From an uncultured Bacillus sp. (GTDB lineage Bacteria > Bacillota > Bacilli > Bacillales > Cytobacillaceae): a stretch of 33,920 nucleotides of DNA. Positions 25,061 to 32,978 of this stretch are shown here, piece after piece. The stretch's first letter is position 1. Each line of letters begins with the position of its first letter. The DNA lies in assembly GCA_937894355.1 (NCBI GenBank), contig CALCRD010000559.1:1-33920 (forward strand), read 5' to 3'. The translations under genes were made by a program, and so were the position numbers. The notes beneath the pieces are model-generated. The model was not told the DNA's origin. It saw nothing but the letters and a program-made list of their open reading frames with translations, and searched no databases.

Positions 25061-25243
25061 CAAGAAAAGCGGAAGTTCACTAGACGCTAGGACGCTTGCG
25101 CTAGACACTATTCTAAGTTAAAATTTTATACTTTTTTATCTTAATAAAAAATCCGCAAAATTTAAGCGGACTTAATCAGACGCGGGGCAATAAAGAAAAT
25201 CCAAGCCACTCATACGCGTTGCTATAAAAGGGGAATGTGATAG
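25061..25243. other. nuoK-nuoL gap with Bacillus-type repeat remnant
   Basis: It starts with AGAAAAGCGGAAGTTCACTAG followed by a GACGCTAGGACGCTTGCGCTAG stretch with internal complementarity. This resembles an AAGCGGAAG repeat family common in Bacillus. A short TCCGC/GCGGA hairpin (about 25150-25170) follows. There is no T run, so read-through to nuoL is expected. Confidence 0.5.
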
Positions 25244-27109
25244 ATGGAAAATGCATGGATCATACCACTTTTCCCGCTTTTATCGTTCTTAATCCTTGTT
25301 CTAATCGGCAAACGGCTGAAGGAATCGAGTGCCTATGTGGGAATCCTACTAACACTCGCCACCTTCATCTACTCAATTGTGGTGCTTGTTGAACGCTTCA
25401 CGGCACCAACCTTTAAGTCTGAAGCTGTTTGGTTAACAATAGGGGATACAAGGATAACTGCGGGTTTTGAAATCAACCAATTAAATGCATTAATGCTTGT
25501 AATCGTTTCGTTAGTAAGTTTGCTTGTTCATACTTACTCCAAAGGCTATATGCATGGCGACGAAAGAATGCCAGTATTCTATGCCTACCTTGGATTATTT
25601 ACGTTTTCAATGCTAGGATTGGTCATCTCGCCAAACCTGCTCCAAACCTACGTTTTTTGGGAGCTTGTCGGAGTTGGATCGTTCCTGCTAATTGGCTTTT
25701 ATTTTTACAAAGAAGAAGCAAAAGCAGCCGCAAAAAAAGCATTTATCATGACCCGAATCGGGGATGTCGGATTATTCATCGGCATGATCCTCTTGTTCTG
25801 GCAAGTCGGTAGCTTTGAATACGATGAAATCTTCAAAGCCGTAACAAATGGCGATGTTTCCGGGGAAATAATAACCCTAACCGCCATCCTAATCTTTATC
25901 GGAGCGGTCGGAAAATCCGGTCAATTCCCGCTCCACACTTGGCTGCCGGACGCTATGGAAGGTCCGACACCAGTATCAGCCCTAATTCACGCCGCTACCA
26001 TGGTTGCAGCGGGTGTCTATTTAGTCGCATCACTATTTCCGTTATTTACCGCTAGTAAAACAGCGCTGCTGACAGTCGCCGTTGTTGGGGCGATTACGGC
26101 AATTTTTGCGGCGAGTATTGGATTAGTACAAACCGACATCAAACGAGTTTTGGCCTACTCAACCGTGAGTCAGCTCGGCTACATGATGTTAGCACTAGGT
26201 TCTGCAGGTTATGTAGCTGGTGTGTTCCACTTAATGACACACGCTTTCTTCAAAGCCTTATTGTTCTTAGCTGCTGGTAGCGTTATCCATGCTGTCCATA
26301 CCCAAAACATTGAAGAAATGGGCGGATTATGGAAAAAGCTTCGCATCACTGGCCCGTTATTTTTAATCGGAACGCTAGCGATTAGTGGAGTACCATTGTT
26401 CTCAGGGTTCTTCAGTAAAGACGAAATTTTAATCGCTGCATGGGAAAATGGCAACACCGGTTTATTCTGGTTAGCCGTTGCGGCAGCATTCTTTACCGCG
26501 TTTTATATGTTCCGCTTGTTTTTCATGGTATTCACTGGAAAAGCTCGCACGGAAATGCACAATGTCCATGAGTCACCTTCTGTAATGACCGTGCCAATGA
26601 TGGTACTGGGTGTGTTAGCAATTGTTTCCGGTTATGTGAACACGCCATGGTTTGGAACATTCCTTGGTGATTGGTTAACTGAAGGCAATGCTGCACTTGG
26701 ACACGGACACATTGAAGGTCCAGCTTGGATTATGTTTGTGGCAACTGCTGTGTCATTAGCGGGGATTTTCTTAGCCTGGCTGATTTACAACAAAGGCAGC
26801 CTATCACGTGGTTGGTTGTCCGATAGAATGCCAATCGTTTACAACATTTTATACAATAAATATTACGTTGATGAATTTTATCAATATTCAATTGTTTCGA
26901 TTACTAAGGGGATTAGCTACTTCCTTAAATTCATTGAGGTATTCCTTGTTGAAGGAATCATCAATTTAGTGACCGGAGCAGTACGCACTTTGGGTAAAAC
27001 TGGTGCTAAAGTTCAAAGTGGTCAAATTCAAACTTACGGAGCAGTAGCTTTCGTTGGTTTAGCCTTATTGATCGTTATCTATGCATGGACGGGAGGGTAT
27101 TTTCAATGA
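25244..27109 (+). CDS. nuoL: complex I-like subunit L (antiporter-like)
   Basis: A 621-aa proton-pumping subunit with many membrane helices and the lateral helix at its C-terminal end (residues about 540-600). The Mrp/NuoL motifs WELVGVGSFLLIGFYFYKEEA, GKSGQFPLHTWLPDAMEGPTPVSALIHAATMV and VKRVLAYSTVSQLGYM-like are present. AAAAGGGGA precedes ATG 25244 by nine bases. It overlaps nuoM by four bases. Confidence 0.97.
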   Translation: MENAWIIPLFPLLSFLILVLIGKRLKESSAYVGILLTLATFIYSIVVLVERFTAPTFKSEAVWLTIGDTRITAGFEINQLNALMLVIVSLVSLLVHTYSKGYMHGDERMPVFYAYLGLFTFSMLGLVISPNLLQTYVFWELVGVGSFLLIGFYFYKEEAKAAAKKAFIMTRIGDVGLFIGMILLFWQVGSFEYDEIFKAVTNGDVSGEIITLTAILIFIGAVGKSGQFPLHTWLPDAMEGPTPVSALIHAATMVAAGVYLVASLFPLFTASKTALLTVAVVGAITAIFAASIGLVQTDIKRVLAYSTVSQLGYMMLALGSAGYVAGVFHLMTHAFFKALLFLAAGSVIHAVHTQNIEEMGGLWKKLRITGPLFLIGTLAISGVPLFSGFFSKDEILIAAWENGNTGLFWLAVAAAFFTAFYMFRLFFMVFTGKARTEMHNVHESPSVMTVPMMVLGVLAIVSGYVNTPWFGTFLGDWLTEGNAALGHGHIEGPAWIMFVATAVSLAGIFLAWLIYNKGSLSRGWLSDRMPIVYNILYNKYYVDEFYQYSIVSITKGISYFLKFIEVFLVEGIINLVTGAVRTLGKTGAKVQSGQIQTYGAVAFVGLALLIVIYAWTGGYFQ

Positions 27110-28620
27110 ATTTAGGACATTTCCTTTCTATCCTAGTATTCTCGCCACTCGTCGGTATAGCTATTTTAGCTTTTATTCCGAAAACACAGGAATCTGTGCT
27201 TAAGCTGTTCGGCTTTTTAGGAACAGTTCCGGCATTGATTTTATCATTAGTCGCTTTTATACAATATCGTGGCGGCGCCAATCTAGCTGATATCGCTGAA
27301 AAAGCCAGCTGGGTCCAATTTGGTCGCTTTTCCGATAAGTTTATTTACACAGTTAATTACGAATTAGGCGTCGACGGCTTTTCATTACTAATGGTCGTTC
27401 TGACAACCATCGTCGCTTCACTAGCAGCGATCGCTTCCATTCATATTAAAAAGGAATGGAAAGGCTATTACATGCTGTTCCTTCTATTAGAAGTTGGAAT
27501 GCTCGGTGTGTTTACATCACAAAACCTAATTTTATTCTTTATTTTCTTTGAAATCACGTTAGTGCCAATGTTCTTCTTAATTGGTAAATGGGGTTATTTT
27601 GACAAAGAAAAAGCAGCTTACAGCTTCTTAATTTATAACGGACTAGGTTCAGCTATCCTGTTAATCGTGATTATGATTCTGTTCGCTCGTACGGGTACAT
27701 CTAATATTGAAGCCTTAAAGCTACTAATCAATGCTGACGATGTCAAATTAGTGGCTCCAATATCGGAGGCCGCAAAATACGGCATGCTCATCGCCTTAGT
27801 CACTGCTTTTGGCGTCAAGCTACCAATCTTTCCGCTCCACACCTGGATGTTGAAAGTACACGTTGAAGCACCGCCTTCAATTGTTATGATTCACTCCGGT
27901 TTATTGTTGAAAATTGGGGCGTTCGGTTTGATTCGAATTGCTTTAGGCATTTTCCCAGAGCAATTCCAGGATATCGCTATCTGGCTTGCTGTTTTAGGTG
28001 TAATCAATCTGTTATACGGTGCATTCCTTGCTTTTATCCAAAAAGATTTCAAAATGGTCCTAGCGTATTCGTCAATTTCCCACATGGGTATTGTGTTAAT
28101 CGGTTTAGGTTCATTGAATCAAGCGGGTATTCAAGGGGCGATTTTCCAAGTCGTTTCGCATGGTTTAATTTCAGCGCTATTATTCTTCTTAGTTGGCGTT
28201 ATGTATGAACGGGTCCAAACAACGCAAATTGCCAATTTAGGCGGCCTCGCCAAAGGAATGCCAATCTTGTCCGGCTTCATCCTATTGGCTGGTATGGCGT
28301 CACTTGGTTTACCAGGGATGTCTGGGTTCGTCAGCGAATTCATGGCGTTCATGGGCTTATTTAAAGAAATGCCAGTACTTGCAGCAGTAGGGGCTCTCGG
28401 AATCATCATGACCGCTGTATACTTGCTCCGGGCTATTCTCGGCATTACCTTTGGAAAAGCAGAGCGCGAATTTGCTGGGATTACTGATATTCGCAGTATA
28501 GAAATGGTACCTGTGCTAACATTGGTTGCACTGATCATTGCTATTGGTGTATATCCAAACTTCTTAACTGAAGTGCTTGCTAATACAATTAAGACGATCA
28601 TGTTAGGGATAGGAGGGTGA
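27106..28620 (+). CDS. nuoM: complex I-like subunit M (antiporter-like)
   Basis: A 504-aa membrane pump subunit. FFEITLVPMFFLIGKWG, VKLPIFPLHTWMLKVHVEAPPSIVMIHSGLLLKIGAFG and FKMVLAYSSISHMG carry the lysine and glutamate residues of the proton path. ATG 27106, eight bases after GGGAGGG (27091-27097), begins in the nuoL stop (ATGA). The frame extends 7 codons upstream, but that has no ribosome site. Confidence 0.97.
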   Translation: MNLGHFLSILVFSPLVGIAILAFIPKTQESVLKLFGFLGTVPALILSLVAFIQYRGGANLADIAEKASWVQFGRFSDKFIYTVNYELGVDGFSLLMVVLTTIVASLAAIASIHIKKEWKGYYMLFLLLEVGMLGVFTSQNLILFFIFFEITLVPMFFLIGKWGYFDKEKAAYSFLIYNGLGSAILLIVIMILFARTGTSNIEALKLLINADDVKLVAPISEAAKYGMLIALVTAFGVKLPIFPLHTWMLKVHVEAPPSIVMIHSGLLLKIGAFGLIRIALGIFPEQFQDIAIWLAVLGVINLLYGAFLAFIQKDFKMVLAYSSISHMGIVLIGLGSLNQAGIQGAIFQVVSHGLISALLFFLVGVMYERVQTTQIANLGGLAKGMPILSGFILLAGMASLGLPGMSGFVSEFMAFMGLFKEMPVLAAVGALGIIMTAVYLLRAILGITFGKAEREFAGITDIRSIEMVPVLTLVALIIAIGVYPNFLTEVLANTIKTIMLGIGG

Positions 28621-28626
28621 TGAAGG

Positions 28627-30144
28627 ATGGATTTAGAAACAATTTTAGCGTTTGATTGGGGATTAATGGCTCCTGAATTCATCATCCTTGGAGTAGCAAC
28701 TCTACTATCACTGCTTGATTTATTTTTAGGAAAAAATTTCGACCGCAAAAATCTCGGCTGGATCGGTTTAGCTGGTATTGCTTTGGCGATGATTTCATTG
28801 GCAGGAATGTTCAGCGAACCTGCTGGCTCGATTCTTTATGATAGTTTCCGTCTCGATTCGTTCGCTAAGGCGTTTAAGCTATTATTGCTTGCTGGCGCTG
28901 CGATTGTCCTTGTTTTAGCAATAAGTGACAATCCGAAAGAGGGACTTAAACAGAACCACGGGGAATTTTTCTACTTGTTCTTAACCGCGCTATTAGGTGG
29001 AATGGTGATGACTTCAAGTCGTGACTTAATCACCCTTTTCGTCGGTCTAGAGTTATTGTCGATTTCTTCCTATATCTTGGCTGGTTTACGGAAACACAAC
29101 ACTCAATCGAATGAAGCGGCTATGAAGTACGTCATTAATGGCTCGATTGCTACGGCAATTACACTATTCGGTTTGAGTTATGTATTTGGCTTAACGGGGT
29201 CAACAAACTTAATCCTAATTGCCAATACAATGTCAACATTAGCTGATTCGCAACAAATTTACTTAGTGGGACTAGCTTTCTTTATGGTATTTGTCGGCTT
29301 GAGCTTCAAGCTGGCGTCTGCACCATTCCATATGTGGGCTCCTGACGTTTACCAAGGTGCGCCAACACCAGTTACCGCATTCTTGAGCGTCGTGTCCAAA
29401 ACAGCAGGATTTGCCATTATGACTCGTATCTTCTTAATGGTCTTTATTCCGGTTCCTTCTGAAGGACCTGGCTCGATTCCATTCTATTATACGATTCAAG
29501 ATTATCTGGCCTTTTTAGCAGGGGCAACGATGGTCATCGGAAACGTGGTTGCCTTAAGACAACGCAATGTCAAGCGCCTGTTCGCTTATTCAAGTATTGC
29601 GCATGCCGGATATCTCTTGGTCATATTCGCTAATCTGCAATTTTTGTTTAATACATTATGGTTCTACTTGGCAGCATATTTGTTCATGAACCTAGCGATT
29701 TTCGCCATCATCCAGATTATGACGGCCAATAAAGATTCCGAAGATATCAGCCATTTTGCCGGTCTTTACCGCCGCTCACCGTTCTTAGCTATTGCACTGG
29801 CTATTTCGGTGTTGAGCTTAGCGGGCTTCCCGGGAACGGCTGGATTTATCGGTAAGCTGAACATTTTCATGGGCGCACTGGTTGATCAACCAGCTCATTA
29901 TGTTCTAGCATCAGTCATGATCGCCACTACAGTTGTATCATATGTATACTACTTCGGCATCTTGACTGCAGCATTCTTCCGCCCAACACCTGAGGGTGAT
30001 AGCGGAAAAATTAACATCCCAGTCGGCATGGCTGTGGTCATTATCGTCTGTGTAGTAGGCACATTGGTGTTAGGGGTAGCACCAGACATAGCTTACAATT
30101 TCCTAGACACCCAATTCGGTGGGTTCAAGGACTTCTTTCAGTAA
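28627..30144 (+). CDS. nuoN: complex I-like subunit N (antiporter-like)
   Basis: A 505-aa last pump subunit. FVGLELLSISSYILAGLRKHNTQSNEAAMKY, FKLASAPFHMWAPDVYQGAPTPVTAFLS and VKRLFAYSSIAHAGY are typical. ATG 28627, six bases after GGAGGGTGA that overlaps the nuoM stop. Last gene of the operon; nuoE, F and G are absent on both sides. Confidence 0.97.
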   Translation: MDLETILAFDWGLMAPEFIILGVATLLSLLDLFLGKNFDRKNLGWIGLAGIALAMISLAGMFSEPAGSILYDSFRLDSFAKAFKLLLLAGAAIVLVLAISDNPKEGLKQNHGEFFYLFLTALLGGMVMTSSRDLITLFVGLELLSISSYILAGLRKHNTQSNEAAMKYVINGSIATAITLFGLSYVFGLTGSTNLILIANTMSTLADSQQIYLVGLAFFMVFVGLSFKLASAPFHMWAPDVYQGAPTPVTAFLSVVSKTAGFAIMTRIFLMVFIPVPSEGPGSIPFYYTIQDYLAFLAGATMVIGNVVALRQRNVKRLFAYSSIAHAGYLLVIFANLQFLFNTLWFYLAAYLFMNLAIFAIIQIMTANKDSEDISHFAGLYRRSPFLAIALAISVLSLAGFPGTAGFIGKLNIFMGALVDQPAHYVLASVMIATTVVSYVYYFGILTAAFFRPTPEGDSGKINIPVGMAVVIIVCVVGTLVLGVAPDIAYNFLDTQFGGFKDFFQ

Positions 30145-30162
30145 GGATACGGTACAGTACAG

Positions 30163-30179
30163 TACGGATTTTTTAGAGT
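30163..30179 (+). repeat. 17-bp motif shared with left end of repeat copy B
   Basis: TACGGATTTTTTAGAGT here is identical to 6942-6958. It may mark the left end of the third repeat locus, whose right end would be ACAAAAAACCGTAATTA near 30697-30712. Confidence 0.6.
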
Positions 30180-30369
30180 GGCCTGGTGACCTGGGCTTGT
30201 AGAAATAATATAGATAAGTCCCGGTGACCTGGGCTTGTAGATATAAAATAGATAAGGTCTAGTGAGCTGGGCTTGTAGATATAATATAGATAAGGTCTAG
30301 TGAGCTGGGCTTGTAGATATAATATAGATTAGGCCAGGTAACCTGGGCTAGCGAAATAGATATATATAA
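30180..30369 (+). repeat. five 38-bp tandem repeats downstream of nuoN
   Basis: Units start at 30180, 30218, 30256, 30294 and 30332, each exactly 38 bp. The consensus begins GGTCTAGTGAGCTGGGCTTG and continues TAGATATAATATAGATAA. Units 3 and 4 differ at one base; unit 5 is the most diverged and a partial sixth fades after 30370. Half of each unit is A/T-rich, and frames do not stay open as a sensible protein. Function unknown. Confidence 0.92.
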
Positions 30370-30454
30370 GGTTTGTGAGCTTGAGCCGGTACCTGAGCTT
30401 GAAACGAACCAGGGGAGAATTTTCATATAGAGAGTTAGATATAGGGGTAATACG

Positions 30455-30484
30455 AAGGAAGGGGTGGGGATCCCTTCCTTTTTT
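30455..30484 (+). terminator. likely nuo operon terminator
   Basis: A perfect 9-bp stem, AAGGAAGGG (30455-30463) with CCCTTCCTT (30472-30480), with an 8-base loop and six T (30479-30484). It lies 310 bp past nuoN, after the tandem repeats, so these are probably transcribed into the nuo 3' UTR. Confidence 0.8.
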
Positions 30485-30540
30485 GCGTGAAAAAGTAAAG
30501 ACTGGTGGACGATGTCCTAGCTCGCGAGCCATTGCGCGTG

Positions 30541-30712
30541 GTGACATTGTTCACTTACGGCGATAAAACGTAAATAATCGGCGATAAACCGGAAAAAATC
30601 GGCGATAAAGAGTAAATAATCGGCGATAAATCCAAAATAATCGGCGATAAACTCAAAATGGGGTCGGCAACGAAAAAACTACGGAGTAAAAGCCCACAAA
30701 AAACCGTAATTA
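30541..30712 (+). repeat. third five-box 21-bp-phased GGCGATAAA array
   Basis: GTGAC-ATT-GTTCAC (30541-30554) precedes five perfect GGCGATAAA boxes at 30559, 30580, 30601, 30622 and 30643, all exactly 21 bp apart. The right flank ACTACGGAGTAAAAGCCC..AAAAAACCGTAATTA matches the right side of copy B. The box number, phasing and upstream dyad are the same as at the other two loci, 23 kb away. It is upstream of sspH. Confidence 0.85.
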
Positions 30713-30812
30713 AGGTTTGCTTCGGGGCTTGGGCTAAAAAAATCCATACATAAAAATGATATTCCTTCAAAAACTAATAAGAAGGAACTAATTATTAGGG
30801 AGTGGATTTGAA

Positions 30813-30995
30813 ATGGATATTAAACGAGTGAAGCAAATTATTTCGTCATCTTCAGAGATTAATGTGAGGTACCATGGACAGCCAGTTTGGATTGATACCG
30901 TGAATGAAGATGGTCGCACGGCAACGGTTCACTTAAGAGATGCAAATTTAGAGGAGCGGACGACTGTGGAAATAGGTGACCTGATCGAGGAATAA
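30813..30995 (+). CDS. sspH: small acid-soluble spore protein, H type
   Basis: A 60-aa protein of the SspH family, minor proteins packed in the spore core and normally made in the forespore under sigma G. MDIKRVKQIISSSSEINVRYHGQPVWI matches the family's N-terminal pattern, and the acidic C terminus (VEIGDLIEE) is usual. ATG 30813 with AGGGAGTGG (30797-30805). I could not read a convincing sigma-G promoter; CATACAT at 30745 is suggestive only. It has its own terminator. Confidence 0.88.
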   Translation: MDIKRVKQIISSSSEINVRYHGQPVWIDTVNEDGRTATVHLRDANLEERTTVEIGDLIEE

Positions 30996-31041
30996 CCCTA
31001 GTCAAGAACTTGACAGCCCACCAATACCTGCTTTAAAAACC

Positions 31042-31070
31042 AAACCACCTTAATGCATAAGGTGGTTTTT
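31042..31070 (+). terminator. sspH terminator
   Basis: A perfect 11-bp stem, AAACCACCTTA (31042-31052) with TAAGGTGGTTT (31058-31068), on a five-base loop, running into five T (31066-31070). Confidence 0.9.
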
Positions 31071-31228
31071 AGCTGTATAATAAGAAATTGTGGAAACATG
31101 TCCAAATAGTTACAGGAAAGTGAAACCTTTTCCTAGTAAAACTCGTCAAATTAAAAGGACATTGGACAACTATGTAGTTTTCTTCAATACTTTCTTTGTT
31201 AATGATTAAGGTTGATTATTAACGTATT

Positions 31229-31259
31229 GTTGATTGGAGTGCCTGGAACGGAAATCAAC
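31229..31259. repeat. 31-bp end-only copy of the nuo-operon repeat
   Basis: GTTGATTGGAGTG is joined directly to CCTGGAACGGAAATCAAC. These are exactly the first 13 and last 18 bases of the full element at 23651-23779; the internal 98 bp are missing. Confidence 0.85.
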
Positions 31260-31374
31260 AGACTAGTTTATAAGAGCTTTTTTAATTACCTATTTTTAGG
31301 GGGGACTCCCTGGGCGCGAGGATAAGGTGAAAATACTTTGTTACTTTGTCGACCGAAACAAGACACTTGGAGAC

Positions 31375-31409
31375 AAAAACGAGCATAGGATTATAAAGCT
31401 TCGTTTTTT
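31375..31409 (+). terminator. orphan terminator-like hairpin
   Basis: AAAAACGAGC (31375-31384) pairs with GCTTCGTTTTT (31398-31408) with one bulged base, ending in six T. No gene lies just upstream because sspH already has its own terminator. Confidence 0.45.
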
Positions 31410-31573
31410 ACTGACTTCGGTTAAGGTTACTCAAACTTTACTGTGGTCACAAGCTGATTTGAGCTTAGAGATTTACTAGAAAACGAAGTAAATTTGACAA
31501 TTAATAGACGGAAAAATAGGCAGTTTCGATTGAGAAACGTTAAAAAAATTATCCTGTGAAGGAGGATCCATTC

Positions 31574-31810
31574 TTGATAACAGACATTAGCTCACATTCA
31601 TTGGTGGGCATTTTATCGCATATTACTTTTATTGGACTGACATGGTGGGCTTTGCAGGCATTGGATTTTGATAAAATGCTGCGAGTGAATCATGTGTTTC
31701 AGGCAAGGTTATTATATATAATTTTATCGATAGTACTGGGCTCAACGGTGAGCAATTTTTTTCTCGACTATCTACTATGGTCCCAACAGTTACCGGCACT
31801 ATTCAATTAA
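31574..31810 (+). CDS. ywzB: DUF1146 family membrane protein YwzB
   Basis: A 78-aa protein with two hydrophobic helices. It closely fits B. subtilis YwzB: TWWALQALDFDKMLR, ARLLYIILSIVLGSTVSNFFLDYLLWSQQLP. Its function is unknown. Start: TTG 31574, eight bases after AAGGAGG (31559-31565); the GTG at 31556 overlaps this ribosome site and is rejected. In B. subtilis it lies in the atpC to murAA interval, as here. Confidence 0.92.
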   Translation: MITDISSHSLVGILSHITFIGLTWWALQALDFDKMLRVNHVFQARLLYIILSIVLGSTVSNFFLDYLLWSQQLPALFN

Positions 31811-32164
31811 TAAATGACAATTTAATGGTATTTTAGTAAAAAATACCCATAATATTTCGAAATTGGATAAAAATTAGGTCTTACTACATGTTCCCAAAAA
31901 CGAATTAATTCAGTACAATTCAACTTGGAATTGTTTTTTTAAAATAAACAATACAGAGATATTGTTTACGCATCAGGGTTTACGCCATTGCTTATTTGAT
32001 AACAAATACATATGGAGGGACCGAGTATTGATTACTAACACTTAAACCTGTTATATAGCTAGGGTTTTTTTTCCAAAAAAAGAGGTTTGAAGCTGGAAAG
32101 TTGCGGTAAATTTTGTGTTTCAGGGTTCTTGTCAAAAAGTGACGAGAATTCCCAAGTATGTAAG
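31811..32164. other. gene-free region before ywmB
   Basis: GGTATTTT (31827-31834) pairs with AAAATACC (31840-31847), without a T run. AAACCT...AGGGTTT with eight T (32044-32072) may be a terminator for ywzB. GGGTTCTTGTCA with TGACGAGAATTCCC (32123-32153) forms an imperfect hairpin. No gene is supported. Confidence 0.45.
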
Positions 32165-32200
32165 CTCCTCTTCGGGTAACAATGTAAGTATGGAGAGGAG
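32165..32200 (+). promoter_or_regulatory. hairpin covering the ywmB ribosome site
   Basis: CTCCTCTTC (32165-32173) is complementary to GGAGAGGAG (32192-32200) with one G-T wobble. The latter is the ribosome site of ywmB, eight bases before its ATG. When folded, the site is fully paired, which could make translation conditional. Confidence 0.5.
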
Positions 32201-32208
32201 TTAGAGAG

Positions 32209-32946
32209 ATGAAACAACATATAAATAAATTGGTAATATTAGTTATCATAAGTTTTTTTCTGGTGCAATTCGGGACTGGTTCGACTGAGGCGGAGGAAAT
32301 GGTGGATTTGTTGACTTTGGCTTCTGTTTTAGAGGGTGAAGAGATTGCGATTGATGAGTGGTCGGTTCATGCACGGGAGCAGTTGAAGGTTCCAGGTGAT
32401 GCTCGGGCTCGGGTTAGGGAGCTGCAGGAGCGGTTTTCTGGGTGGGAATGGGATTTTTCTGAGACTGACAGGAGTTGGGAAGCTTCGGCTGTTTCGCCAA
32501 AGGGTTCGGCTTTTGAGGAATCTGTCAAGATTGTGTCAACCCCCACAAAACAACATGCCCAAGCGTATATCATTTATGAAGTAAATGGCCACGGCTGGGA
32601 GGATAGTACGGAGGTTTTTCTGAAAAATGACCTTCCTTCTACATTTTCTAACATCTTTCGTGATAATCCCACAACTTTCTCTTGTATCAAGTCAGAATTA
32701 GATGGTAAGATGGAATCGTCTTTGTCCAACCGGATAGACGGTTTGTTGCAAGCTTATAAGGCGGATGAAATTGAATCACTATCTGAGGAATCATTCATCT
32801 CCGTAACGGCATCTTCCCCTTTATTCGCAGAATCACTTACACGAAACCATCAGGACATCAACCTACAATTGGCGCTACGTACGCAAGGATTGGGCACGAA
32901 GACAACCCTTGTTATTGGCACACCAATCATAACAATTGAATATTAA
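32209..32946 (+). CDS. ywmB: YwmB family secreted/anchored protein (TATA-binding-like fold)
   Basis: A 245-aa protein. An N-terminal hydrophobic segment (about residues 8-25) should export or anchor it. The body matches the YwmB/DUF1779 family found just upstream of murAA in Bacillus; its function is unknown, and the TATA-binding name refers to fold only. ATG 32209 with GGAGAGGAG, which can be sequestered by a hairpin. It ends 32 bases before murAA and is probably transcribed with it. Confidence 0.88.
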   Translation: MKQHINKLVILVIISFFLVQFGTGSTEAEEMVDLLTLASVLEGEEIAIDEWSVHAREQLKVPGDARARVRELQERFSGWEWDFSETDRSWEASAVSPKGSAFEESVKIVSTPTKQHAQAYIIYEVNGHGWEDSTEVFLKNDLPSTFSNIFRDNPTTFSCIKSELDGKMESSLSNRIDGLLQAYKADEIESLSEESFISVTASSPLFAESLTRNHQDINLQLALRTQGLGTKTTLVIGTPIITIEY

Positions 32947-32978
32947 TATAGAGAAAATGGACGCGGAGGGGAATACAC

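Larger units (their letters stand above)
31071..31573. other. gene-free region between sspH and ywzB
   Basis: No convincing gene is seen on either strand. It contains an end-only copy of the 129-bp repeat (31229-31259) and a terminator-like hairpin (31375-31409). TTGACA at 31494-31499 could be a -35 for ywzB, but no good -10 follows at 17 bp. Confidence 0.55.

Noticed and set aside
28131..28748. 205-aa minus-strand frame across nuoM/nuoN
   Set aside because: It is antisense to two conserved membrane subunits and has no start signals.
30745..30751. Sigma-G -10 box for sspH
   Set aside because: CATACAT is close to the consensus but no matching -35 lies at the right distance.
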